This document shows, piece by piece, positions 35,371-47,400 of a DNA stretch of 64,000 bases; the stretch's first letter is position 1; each line of letters starts with the position of its first letter. The stretch comes from Durusdinium trenchii (lineage: Eukaryota; Sar; Dinophyceae; Suessiales; Symbiodiniaceae), in contig CAXAMN010025273.1 of NCBI GenBank assembly GCA_963970005.1, positions 479,596 through 543,595 of the forward strand, given 5' to 3'. The position numbers and the translations under genes are program-made. The notes under the pieces were generated by a model. It was not told the DNA's origin, did no database searches, and was given only the letters and a program-made list of their open reading frames with translations.

Positions 35371-35418
<48 letters not shown>

Positions 35419-38400
35419 AGCTTGTTCGACTGCTTCAGTTCGGACAAACCCACATATTTCACCAGTCACGACGTCGCGGTTCGATTCTCCACGAGCTCGT
35501 TCAGCGTCATCGGTTCGATTCTCCGCACGTCCGTCGAACCATCCGTCGAAGCATGGTAAAGGTCCCGCCGCCGCTGTCCACAGGTCCTTCCATCACGTGC
35601 CATCAATTGATAACCAAAAAGAACGACTCTCTCTCTCTCTCTCCAAAACAATCATGGAAGTGGCAATAGTAGGACCCTGGAAAGACCAGAAACCCTCCTC
35701 CACAAACAGCAGGTGTCCCTTCCACTTCCATGTTGGGAGAGCGAGAGCGAGCGAGAGCGAGAGCGAGCGAGAGAGAGAGAGAGAGAGAGAGTCCAAAACA
35801 AGATACACTTCTCCCACTTCCATGTAAGTTGGGTCCAGGAAAAGAGGTTCAAGCCAAAACAAGCGGCCCCTCCAACCGTTGAATTCGCTTCACAGGCCCT
35901 CGTCGGCTCGGTGCCTGCCGCCCGGCAGCAGCGTGCCAGGGCCAAGTGTCCCAGGGCCAAGGTGCCATGCTTCTCGCCGAAGAGGCGCAAACAAATCTCC
36001 TGAGATCCTCGGCGAGATTTACCCAGGGATGACAGGAAGACGAGGATGGGAAGCCAGATGCGGAGGATGAAAGCATGACTCGCATGACCAGATTGTGTAA
36101 TATACACAACGTGTCAGGATGGAATTTCAATAGGGCCCTGAGGGACCCTGAGGGACCCTGTCATCATGTCCATCCTTTTGGATCTTCGGCCAGCGACGCT
36201 CGCAAAGGCCTTTCGCTTCCACCGCCCGGCCCTGCGCCAGCAAGCACTGTGCAGCGTTCTGCAGGATCTGTGATGCCTGACACGACCGAAGTCAAACGCC
36301 CAGGTCAGCTGACTGGCTCGGGTGATGAAACAACATCGGCCTCAAGAAGGACCCAGGCGGCGCCAGAAGGTGAGCTATTACCAAATGGGAAGGCATTTTG
36401 GAGCATGACCTGAAGAAACAACGGTTTCCAAGCAATTTGATAGCACGTGATGGTCCCAAACCATATTGCAAAGACATAGATGCTGGTCAAATGAACCTTA
36501 ATGACACACAGGGTTCTGGGGTGGGGGGATACAGTATATAGATGGTCGCTGATATGCTGTCAATCTGTCATCTTCGAGGCCTGATGGGTCGCCACCTTGT
36601 CATCCCCGTTGGTGGCCAAGCGATAGGCCTCTTGAAAGGCAGAAGAGGCCTCGCCGAGCCTCCAGTGCACAGTGGAGGAAGGATGAAATTCAAAAGTGGA
36701 TGAAAAACAAACCCGATGATCTTGAGATATCTAACCACCTGTTCGGGCCTAGTCTTCGTTCATCTGCCCTGTGCTCAAGAAACCTGCATAAACTATAGAC
36801 CTACTATATAGATCTATATAGACTATTAAAAAGTCCCACTGGTTATGGATGCCATCCAACAACACATGAGCAAAAGCTACAAACTTCACTGAACGAGATC
36901 AAACCCTACAAGTCCAGTGATCAAAGGAAGACAGCATGCAAATAGGGATAAACACCTTCCTGAAGACTTTCGGGAAGTCAAAGAAAGTCAGCAAAAATGG
37001 ATGTGCATGGTGGTGTGTGCACTGCTTTGGGTGCTTTCTAAACAACCAATCTTCTTGGAGGAAGAATTCAGCTGGAATCCTGGTTTCAAGTGCTTCAGAG
37101 CATGAACCCCTCCTACCTTCTGGCCTTTATCCCCACAGATTCGCCGTTGCATGCCACAGGAAAAGATTCGTTTGAGAAAAGAACATTAAGCAATTTAGCT
37201 CCAGTTCCAAAAGAAAAACATCTAGCATCCAAAGCGCGTTCCACACCGAGGTTCCGGACGTTTGCCGGGCGCGTTGCGCGCGAGCGCATGCGCCCAAGCG
37301 TGCCCGCGTGCCTTTGGGCGTTCTTCAGGGCAATGCCCAAGTTGTTCTGAGCATTGGATAGAGCTAAGCCTCAAAGTCAACGCAATGACTGACATTTAGG
37401 GATGCTACGCTTAATTGGCAATATAAGCCCCAGGTATGAAGAGGTTGTTCAATCCAACTGGAGGGGGGGGTATTAATCAAGATCCGCCCAAATGGTTCTT
37501 TCAAAGTTGCTGCTCATGTCCGGCTTTTCACACCGGAAATCGAGGTTGGGAGGTCTGTCGAAGCACCCGTTGATCCCGTTGAAGCACCCCTTGATCCCGT
37601 TGTTCCAGGACCATATGTCGAGCTCGACACCAAAAAAGGAAGCTGGCAAGACATGCGACCCAAACATCAACCAACTAGCTAAGGGGTTCCCTGTGGAACT
37701 CCCTGTTGCTCCCATGACTCTTCGCGACCGTCGCTCGCACGTCCACAAGTAGACGGCGAAACGCGCGTTTCGCCCGTCGTCCCGGATGCTGGGCTCATGA
37801 AGGATGAAGGTCTGTCCCCGTCCATTTGGTGTCAGAGAACATTGAACTCATCACAGGATCCAATGACGGACCCATAGAATAAAAAACGCTAAGGATCTGG
37901 CCAAGCTGCACATATAATGTATATGTTGTTCATGGGGTGTTTGATGCTGTATGATGATGTTTGCAACTTCATCACCCCTTCGACCAAAACCGCTGGATCT
38001 CGATCCATCGGGGACGTTTTGGATGTCGATCCATCCAAGGCTCGCTCTTCTAGCACCTCCATGGAGAACTGCTCCCCTTCCAGTTGAACCACCGCCTTCC
38101 ATGGGGGGGGTGGGCTCCTGAGGGCTTTGTGGGGAGGGGCTCGAAGAGAAGTGAACACGAGCCGGAAACCTGTGGAAAAACCCAAAGGTTCAAGAGCCAC
38201 ATTTGACTCTAATGACTCTAGACCCCACATATCCCCACATCTTCTCCTGAGGCTGGTGAGCTGCCAGTGGCGGAGACAAGAGACAATAGATCAACGCAGG
38301 TCAATAGTCCAAGGTGCTGCTGCCCCCCTCTTTCTCGCTGTGCGATGTAGCAACGACATTGACTAAAGCATCTTTAAAACCTATATCCACCAAGCCCTCA

Positions 38401-41400
38401 CCCTTCACCCTCCTTTTACTACCATTCTTTCACCGTGGCACCAATGTGCCATACCACGCTCAATACCTCCTCTGCTCCGCTCCACGAAGGCCGTGGCCGC
38501 CCGTGCGTGCCCGCTGGGTTCACCACCACGCCTCCCAACTGGCCACGGCCTCGGCCCAGCGCCTCAGCTTCAACTGCACCTGCCGAGGCACGGGCACGGT
38601 TCGTGGCTCACGACCGAGGTCTGAGTCTCCAACACGTAGGCGGTGAGGTTAGCACGTCCAGGGCCGGACTCTTTCGGATGGGAGGATGAGTAGGTTCGTT
38701 ATGATTCACGGCGTGTGGTTAAGATATAAGTGAACATTGAATATATGAATCATGTGGCTTGGGGAAATGTCAATGTTCAATCTCATGCCATTTTTTTCAA
38801 TGACTGCTTCACCTTGCCATCAATTACAACGATCTCCGGATGGAGAATTACTCCAGCCCAGTCTCATGGCGAATCTGCTTCACCTCAGTGTCTCAAATCC
38901 TGACTGGTGAACTTGTTCCTGATAGGAGAATACTTGGCTGAAAGGTACTCTACCTGGTTGAAGGGTAGTTAACCTTCAAAAAGTCTTCTACCTGTATATG
39001 AAGCTGAAACGATTGGTATTTGACGAACATGCTCCGTATATGATATATACATGCCCGCCACTATGCCCGCCACTTGATATGAATAATTACCACTTGATTC
39101 TCACAGGATGTGAGGCTTTTTTTGGTCGTTACAGCTAGTATTTATACTTAGCGCACATACCTGCCGCCTATCCACCCATTTGCCCGGATCTCTCTCCACT
39201 CACAATGTCTTTTTCCCCATTACCCGCCCACCGTGCACTTCCGGTGCAACCCGCCCACCGTGGCACCGCTCTGATCCTCTCCCAACCCGCGCCTTCCCCA
39301 TCAACGACTGGGCGTTGATCTCCTCCCGCCGCTGCCGCGCTTGCCGGGCCGCCTGCAAGGCCTCCTCCAGGAGAGGAAGCGCCGCCTCGGGCTGCCGCTC
39401 GGACAGCTGGCGGGCCTCAAGCTGGCGTGGAGTGGAGAGTGGTGGCATGCGTCGGCGAGAGAGGTGTCGGTTAGTGAGGTGCAATGGGCCTCTTTATATG
39501 GGGCTATATTGTGGAAGGCTATACCATGGAACATTGAGGAACCATTATGTACAAAAATGGTTTCTTACGATCGGGGAGAAGCCATTCACTTGCAGGAGAA
39601 GGGAAGGTCGAGTCGTTCTGGCGAAATGGAGGAAGGCACACTCGCATGACAAGAGCGCAAATGGACTGATGGGCTGATGGCTAACCTACCGGTGTAGATG
39701 TCATAAATGGCTGACATGGCCAAATGGCGGCCATGGCTCACACCATATGACCCAAGGACCTGTTCATTTGCGTTTCCTCTACCAGGAGGGTTGGGCAGGT
39801 TCAGCCCAACCGCCAGATCTCTCGGACCCTTGAAGTGCCTGATCTGTGAGGGCTTTGGCACCACAGGGTCCGGCAGACTTTGCTGCTGAACGCTCCTCCT
39901 CTTCCTCCTCCTGCAGGTTGCTGGCTGGGTACTTTAAAGCTTCAACACCTTTCTAAAGAAGTCTCTTCGTTCTCACTAGCTTGAATGAACGCTGGATGCT
40001 GGAGGCTTCCACTAAGTAGAAACACATGTTCTCCCAAATCTACTTTCAGCCTCCAGCCCCAATTCAACATTAACTCAAGAATCTCTTGCACTGGTCTCAC
40101 CGGCTGACCAATTGACCATCAATGAGATGAACTCTTTTCCATTCCGAATCGCAGCGGAGCGCTCTGCTCGCCCGCTGCTCAAGGCTCCAAACCCCCACCG
40201 CCCCGGCCCCGCGGCGGAGCGCTCTGCTCCGCGACCGCCTCCTTTCTCCTCTTCGCTTCCAACAGCGCGACGGCGCGGTCGACCTCCTTTCCTCACCGTA
40301 AGAAGCCCGCGGGTTCCGTCCGGGGGTTCCGTCCGGGATTGGAGTCGAGACACTGGTCCTGTTGCTAGGTATATCTGAGAACAAAACGGACAAAACATTA
40401 AAGGGGGGACTAGGCCCAGGATTGATGGATATGACTTAGGATCTGCGTGCCGAACATATATTATATTGGCTGCTCACCCTGATTGTGGATCTTCGGGGTG
40501 TATGCAAGGACTAACACAAGCAATTTTTTAAGATTGAACATGCTGCCTTCCCTCTAGTTCCAAGATGTTCCAAGCACCTGGCAGTTCCACTCACACAGTC
40601 ACACCAAGCACAGAAAATATTGGGATGATGGTTCTTTGCCCCTGTCGGAACCCAAGTGGGCCAATGTGAGACCGAGTCGCCCAGCTGCTGTAGCGCCTTG
40701 TCTTCCGAGAAGCGCTGCAGGCCCAGCTTCAGTGCCTCCCGGGCTTCCAGGCAGCGGCCGCGCCGCAGGCGAGCGCGCACCAGCTGGTAGTGGCTCCTCG
40801 GAGGTGACGTGATGTGGACCCGAGCGGAGGGACCGTGATGCCCAAGTGGAACCGATATAGGCATGACGTTCTTTTTTGCATCTCGCGCCAGCTACAGGCA
40901 TAGCTAGGCGTTCCAGATCGTTCCAGTCAAGTGTTGCGTTTGGGTTTGGACGCAATTCATGAAACACATCTCACGAAATGGAGTGGAGAGGTCGACTTCT
41001 CCATGCAATTTGTTAGAGGTCGCGTTGGTGGACTGTGGGGTGGGTGTGTGTGGTTTGTTTCATTAGGGGTTATCTTTATAGGTGGATAGGTGGAATAAGG
41101 CTGATGGATCTTTAATAATGATTCCCCGTTGAGAGCAGGAACACGCATGAGGTTTGATACCTTTAAAACTTTCGTGCAACGTCTTCGTCGTCGGAGTGCA
41201 CGTATGTAAGGATAAAAAAACATGTAGTTAAGTGCCTCAAAGGTATTATCTATACCTATATCATATATCCCAAAAACTGCATGTAATGATATGGAATATA
41301 TTCCACATTGAGCTCCGCGTCTCTGGGTATGTTCCTCCTTCTCATTGCTTTTCAGTTCCATGGTCAAAGTGCATGGTCGGGTCTACGGCACCCATGTTCC

Positions 41401-42560
41401 ACTCACCTCGGGTCATCAAAAAGCGACCAAACCACGACAGGAGAACTCCCGTCGGCCGCGCGCGCCGGCTCTCGCGCGCGCCGCCGTGGAAGCACACTCC
41501 ACCCGAGTCGCTTGGCGGGTGCCTGTTGGTCTGCTAGCTCCACTGCCTTGGCCGCATCCAGCTCCGCGTCCTTCCAGAGCTCCAGTGCCGAATTGGCGAT
41601 CGCACGGTTCCTGGAGGGGCTTCGTAGCCTCCACATCCGTGGTTGGAGGGATCTGGGGAGGCTGTGTTGCATGGGATTTGGGGTGAAAAATGGGTCAAAT
41701 GAATCCATTCGCAGTTCCTACACAAGTCTCCTCCATGCCGGGACAGCCAGCATAGGATGTATATTACTATTATGAAGCCTGATGAAGCAATAAAACAGCC
41801 AGCAACTCGTGGTGCTGGTCATGTTTGTCAGCAAGCATCACGCATACATACGCATACGCAATATGCAAGCAACAATAATCATTGACCATGTAATCGTTAT
41901 TGGTCACCCACCTTGCCCTGGCCAGGCGATGATTTCTTCCCCACAGCTGAGCCCGGCTGAGCTGCTTTTCTTTTTGGATCCGCGAGCATGGCCCCCAAAA
42001 CCGAGAGGCAAATGGTACGTGGCGTTCTCCGGGTCGATCTTAATGGCTTTGCTGTAGTACTTGATGGCCTTGCTTGACATCAGCATCATGAGCACAACAA
42101 ACCCAAAGAGGCCAAGACCCAGTGACTTAAGAAAACGTTTGGGGTGTTTTAATGCGTCTTCACCGGCATGAGTTGAGGCTCTCATCCCTAGAGGTGTCTG
42201 ACATGATAAAAAGATAGAGACGATAAATGCCAAGTAAAACATTGTTCAATCCTCTCCTTGCTAGAAAACATTGGAAAACCAAGAGGAAAAATCACACACA
42301 TATCACATGACATGAATATAGAACATGTTGTTCCCCTTGGCTTCGCTTTAAGAAGCAACGATTCACTTTTTAGTAGCCCCAAAGGAGATGCTCCTAAGAA
42401 CGAACTGGTACTGGTTACTACAGTACCAGACTTGTACCAAACAAGTCAATGGTCGGGCATGGCATGTGTGCTATATGACATCGCCCAGCCTTTGGATATT
42501 TCTTCTTCCCCATGGCTCGGTTCCCCTTCTTCTTCTTCGTCTCGGCGTCGCTGGTGCTGC
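33664..42560 (-). CDS. Tetratricopeptide-repeat (TPR) protein with about 16 exons
   Basis: Exons, minus strand: 42560-42490 (KKKKGNRAMGKKKYPK, GC donor); 42068-42010 (AIKYYSKAIKIDPENATYH, GC donor); 41610-about 41523 (NRAIANSALELWKDAELD); about 40795-40673 (HYQLVRARLRRGRCLEAREA); 40286-about 40230; 39421-39293 (AALPLLEEALQAARQ, GC donor); 38579-about 38532; 38095-about 38042; 37346-37312 (NNLGIALKNAQ, GC donor); 36659-36596 (LGEASSAFQEAYRLA); 36267-about 36200 (ILQNAAQCLLAQGRAVEA); 35999-35915 (FGEKHGTLALGHLALARCC, GC donor); 35260-35187 (AAIQSYAKSLELFGEKT); 34816-34712; 34210-34147; about 33745-33664 with TAA stop. Most adjoining exons match in phase. The first TPRs are of co-chaperone type, later ones of kinesin-light-chain type. 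TPRs bind peptides, so a scaffold or co-chaperone role is likely. The 5' end is missing, a short exon is probably missing between 41523 and 40795, and the last joint is not in phase as drawn. Confidence 0.75.
35316..35416. repeat. ATG/CAT trinucleotide microsatellite interrupted by a gap
   Basis: An uninterrupted ATG repeat on both sides of ten N at 35361-35370. The true length is unknown because the assembly broke inside the repeat. It lies in a TPR gene intron (between exons 35999-35915 and 35260-35187). Poly-Met or poly-His ORFs across it are artefacts. Confidence 0.95.
35361..35370. other. Assembly gap (10 N)
   Basis: Ten consecutive N inside the ATG microsatellite. Confidence 0.99.
35739..35791. 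repeat. GA-rich simple repeat
   Basis: GAGCGA units grading into (GA)n. A related (TC)n tract lies at 35627-35643. Confidence 0.8.
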
Positions 42561-43261
42561 CTGAGCTTTCCTGTCAGCGGATTCGCGGATGGCATTCTCT
42601 TTCTGGTACAGAGCAGCGACCATGCGAGGCGGCGTCCAACCCACCCTGTGGCCAACGGCCACCCGCCACGCCTCATCACTGGTGGTGGGGGGCGTGGGCG
42701 GCGTCTGCTTGCAACCAAAGATGTGCGACATGTAGCGTTTGGCAAGTTGAAGAGAACAGAACAACTGGAGCGTTTGGAAAATGAGGGGGCTCCTCATGGC
42801 TGCCCCAACAGTGGGATCATTTTGCCGTTCTGCCGAAGACAACCGGTTGCACATGCGAGTGCCAAAGTGTAATTACTGTCTTTGAACATCGTCGGCATTT
42901 ACCCTCTGATGTGCATCTCTTGGCGCATGAAGCGGCAGGCTTTTAGTCTTTGAGTGTCACTCTTGCAAATAAGCTTCGGAAAGGATCTAGTTCCAAGGAG
43001 GCCAACGACCTTGTTTTATCCTCCATATCAGCTATGAAGACCACGGAGACATACACAAGAACTTACCCCCTATATACATTTTTCGTTTATACATGGACTA
43101 GGTGCTTGAAAGGTGCAAACCCGACTACCTGAGATCCCTGTCACAACAGTCCTTACCACTCAAACACTCCACCGAACTCATCTACCGACGCCCATGGAAC
43201 TAGGCGTCGGAAAAATGGCTGAGCTATTCTGAGCATTTTGGAACCATTAGAGTGGCCCTAA

Positions 43262-43342
43262 TGTAGACTCTTGATTAATAAACCATCCCATTTGGAAGAA
43301 AAGTCCTCTTCATGTGGGGGTATTACTAATCAAGAGTCTACA
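43262..43342. repeat. 81-bp hairpin MITE
   Basis: TGTAGACTCTTGATTA (43262-) is perfectly inverted as TAATCAAGAGTCTACA at the right end (43327-43342). Pairing extends weakly inward. It lies between the TPR and unrecognised genes. Confidence 0.7.
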
Positions 43343-43456
43343 CTATGTCACTCTTCCAGGTTCCCAAATTAACGGAGTGTCACCTCGGAGTCAAAGTGGA
43401 ATCTCTCACACTCACCCACCGCCCATGTTTAATCTCGACCCCCCCCCAAAAAAAAG

Positions 43457-43555
43457 GCTATTCCTGGACCCACTGTCGGGGTGGTTAATAGACACCCCTT
43501 GACCTCTTTTCAGGGGCTATCAATTAGACACCCCCTTAGGGTGTCCTGGTATAGA
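43457..43555. repeat. MITE family B copy (CTATACCAGG-type ends)
   Basis: Contains GGGGTGGTTAATAGACACCC and CCCTTAGGGTGTCCTGGTAT. The right end matches the ends of the hairpin at 59199-59283. Confidence 0.55.
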
Positions 43556-44490
43556 AAAGTCTTTTTCCCTCACTCAGCGGACGGCCGTGTCTCTCCTTTT
43601 TTCGGCGGCGCTGGGCGATCGGAGCACTGGACATGGAGCTGCATCCCAACCCACGGCATCCCAAAGAAGCACGGGGTGGGGCCACCAAATGGGACAACAA
43701 ACACATCTACACTTTCAACACCCTTCAAGAAGTTGATCCCTGAAAGTATTGGATTTTTATATCATAAGACCTGCCGGAAATCTGTTGAAAGCTGTTGGAC
43801 TCTCAGTGTTTTTTGCCGTTTGCCATGGCACATCCAAGGGACAGCTTGCTCACTGACCAGACCCACGAACTTTGTCGCCCACTGAAAGCATTCCGGGGCT
43901 TGCGGCATGCGGGATTCTTTCACCTGCTGACCAATATTATCCGCAGTCCCAGTCCCCATTACAAGAAATCGAAGTTGGCGTTGGGCGCATTTGCCGCATA
44001 GCTGACTGGTGGCGGCGGCGGCTGACTCAGGCGCCAGTACTGGTCATTGGAGGCACTGCTCGGTGCAAAGAACACGTGGCCATCACGTTCCTCGGGAAAG
44101 GAACGTCGCGCACGGTGTCAACGGGCAAACATGGTCGACGGGGTGTTTCAAAGGTGGGGAAAGAATTGTGTTTGTTCTGTTTTTTGTTCAGGAGTGTGTT
44201 GTGCATTCGGACGGTACTAGTGCCGTGGAATGTGGCTCATATCTTGCTCTATCTGCTCTAAACATAGTCAGCACAAGCGCCTTCAAAATGGGGCGAGGGA
44301 CTCTCATCACCCCTAAATGGCCTTTGGAAGATCATCTTCCTCCAGTGTTAAGGGCCCTGGAGGTGGAACAACCAATAATCAAATGATTCTAAATGGACGA
44401 ATGGGACATACCTAGGGGAAACTCTCGTCGATATTCAGTTGAAGGATGGCATGCCTGGCTTCTTACGGGTGTAGACCATCCATCGAGCAC

Positions 44491-47400
44491 CCGCTGGCAG
44501 GCCCATTTCCCGCGCGAGAAGGATCTTCCGCCGGGGTCCCCAAACGTCCGGAGAAAAACCAGAAGCTCCGTTCTGCAGGGTGTTTTGTTTATTGTCGGGT
44601 GAAGCCAGCACATGGCGTTGAGGTTGCTAAGATCTCTGCGTGACATCTGAGTGACACATATCACCAAAAAAAGTCCCACTGGCAATATGATTTATACGTT
44701 TTGATACTTATATCTTTCCCTCAGAGTCCTGGGACCTGGAAAAGTAGGTAGGACCGCTACTTTTTTGTTCCTCGGACCGCTAGGGTGTCTTGGATCCCCC
44801 ACAAAAAGGTCTGTCTGTCAAGAAGTGCATCACACACATCCGAAACACTCCTTACAGGCCATTTTCAAGATGGCGGGTCTGGATGTTGATGGGTTTGGAA
44901 GCTATACATGTATCACATCGGCCAACCAACCAAAATCAAACAAACTGTCTGGGTTCTGGTTTGGAAGATTTGTGATCATAGTCTTGTTCCCTCCTGGAGG
45001 TTTGTGATGAAAACGGTTAGTGACTGACTCCAACAAGGGGGTGCCTCTCATGGCTTGCTCCTTGATCATCCAATTTTCTCACCTGAACGACTCACCGATC
45101 TGTGTGGCGGAGTAGATTTGTGGGGCACTAAGAACGTTGCAAAAGCCCGTCTGAGACGTTGACTCCACCATTCGTGGGCCCGTTTGGCAGTCTAGTAGGC
45201 AGGCACTGGTGTTGGGAGGGAAACTGGAGGAGTCCAGTTTAGGCATGGTGTTTTTTTGCCCAAACTGGACTCCTCCGTCGAGAGAGAAACGTTCCGATCA
45301 CTGCCATGGATCTGTCAAGAACTTCGGATGAGGACAGGTGGTTCGGATGCTGAAGTGGTTCGCGCTCGGCTGACAGAACTGGTGCTTTCCGTTTTGACCT
45401 CAGTCATGCGGAGGGCGGCATGGTCGTTCAGGCAGGCTTCCCTGAAGGGTTGGCATCAATCGTCAAGGTCCAATCAGGAGTGATAAAGGTGGGTACTAAG
45501 GTGGGTTTTTAGTCCCTAAGTGCCTATCCTCCGGCACCCCTGTGGCACTGCTGGTCGGTCTGTCCTTCTTCTGGACCCATTTTGGAAGATCAAACCTGCC
45601 AAGGTCCGACTCTGGCCAATCACCGTAGGAAAGAACGAGTCAATGGGAAGCAGTAGTCAGAGGTTCGATGGTTCAAGTTACCCCAAGTTATGTATAGGCG
45701 GTGGTTTGTACGATTAAAAACACTTACCAAACACATCTTTGGGTGCCAGTGCCATCTACTTCTTGAAATCACTAGTTGAATGGACCAATCAAAAACGATG
45801 CAAAACGACACGTCGTTCTTGACAGCGGTGGGACGTCCGTGACGACGCATCATGTGTGGGGTGCTGTGCGTGCGGTGCCAAACGGATAACAGGGCGAAAA
45901 GCCTTGACAAAGAGTGCCCCAGAGCCTTCCAAGGACATATCATATCTGATCATCTCTGATCATATCTAACGAAAACCAGGACCTTATCATATCCAGGTCC
46001 AAGGATATCTCTTCGTCCAAGCATCTGCACATCTTCACTGGCTCCAGCTTCCTTAGGGGGTCTCTGCACGGAAAGGAAGCAGGATCTGCTCAGCGGCTGG
46101 GAAGTGATCCACTCCTATATACCAATTAGCGAGCCACTTGGGAACGCCATAGAACGGTGTGCATCATGTGTACGGTTGCCCTGGACCATGAAGTGCCAGT
46201 GCTTGTCGTTCAATGATCTCTAGAGAGCTGGTTCCACTGGTCACCCAAGGGCCACATCTGGCTTGAGGCTTGGAAGGAGGAAGCAGCCGTAATGAACCTT
46301 ATGGCCTTATGGCCGTGATGAACTGCACTGGCACCCTCAACATCTTCAAACCATTGAGACCGGTTCCAGGCAAATCGTGTGTTCCCCACATCAAACGAAG
46401 GTCCACTCAGATCAAAGCACGAGCCTAGAGATACAGCAGCAGCAGCAGGAGGAGGAGGAGCAGTAGTAGCAGTAGTAGGAGTAGCAGTAGCCGAAAGCAG
46501 TGGTAGTAGTAGTGGCAGTAGTGGTAGTAGTGATTGAAGTAGAAATGGCGATAGTAGCAGTAGCAGCAAGTATGTGCTCAAAATCCCTCAAAGAACTTGG
46601 GTCCAAAAGACGGACCTGATCATGACATAGGCAAAGCAAACATATGGAAACCCGCAAGAAACTCGATATGCACAGTGGTATATTCAAACAAAAACCTTGC
46701 ATGGTGCTCTTCAACTTCAAGGTTCATGCAGTAGTTGCAGAAGGGCGTAAGGACCCCATCTGTCGAGCAATCCATGTCCTGGACTCTTTGCGTTTGGAGC
46801 AGCAACATAGCTCTACGACGAGGAGCGGTGTTGACACAACATCTGAAAGACCTCGCACAGCTATAGCCTTCCTTGAACTAAGAAACACATGTTGCATGAT
46901 GTTCCATGGCAACTGTCCACTCATCTCCACTCATCAAAAGCTCCAAAAGAGTAAGCCGCTTACACTCCCAAACCTCCCAAATGGTGGCATCTGTTAAGTC
47001 ATGAAACATGGCACCCCAATTGTCCCAAACCCTAAGCACCACCCCAAAAAAATATATGTGCATATATATATATATACATATGTTTTTTTTTGTATAGATG
47101 TATAGAACCATTCACTCGAGTGGTTCCTGAATCTTCGGGGAGGTTATTGCATCACCAATGCTGAGTTGATTCCTCAGAAGGGCGTGCGGTCGGTGAAAGG
47201 TCTGGATGTGGGAAACAACACCACCCGCACGTGCGGTCGATTGATTCGGTCTGAGTCGGTCGTCATTCGGTCGCATCTCCGTTGAGCGACTCGCTCGGGC
47301 CAGAAAAAACACATCACCCCCCTGGTCCCCAACCATCAAAAAAACATACTCTCCAAGGGAAATGCTACCAGTCTCCTGCAATCTGTGCTGATCCATCACC

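Noticed and set aside
35287-35559. Poly-His, poly-Ile and poly-Met ORFs
   Set aside because: They are translations of the ATG microsatellite and the N gap.
46210-46581. 123-codon minus-strand ORF with Leu/Thr-rich start
   Set aside because: The first half is the triplet repeat. Only the part at 46424-46335 looks like an exon and it is included in the unrecognised gene.
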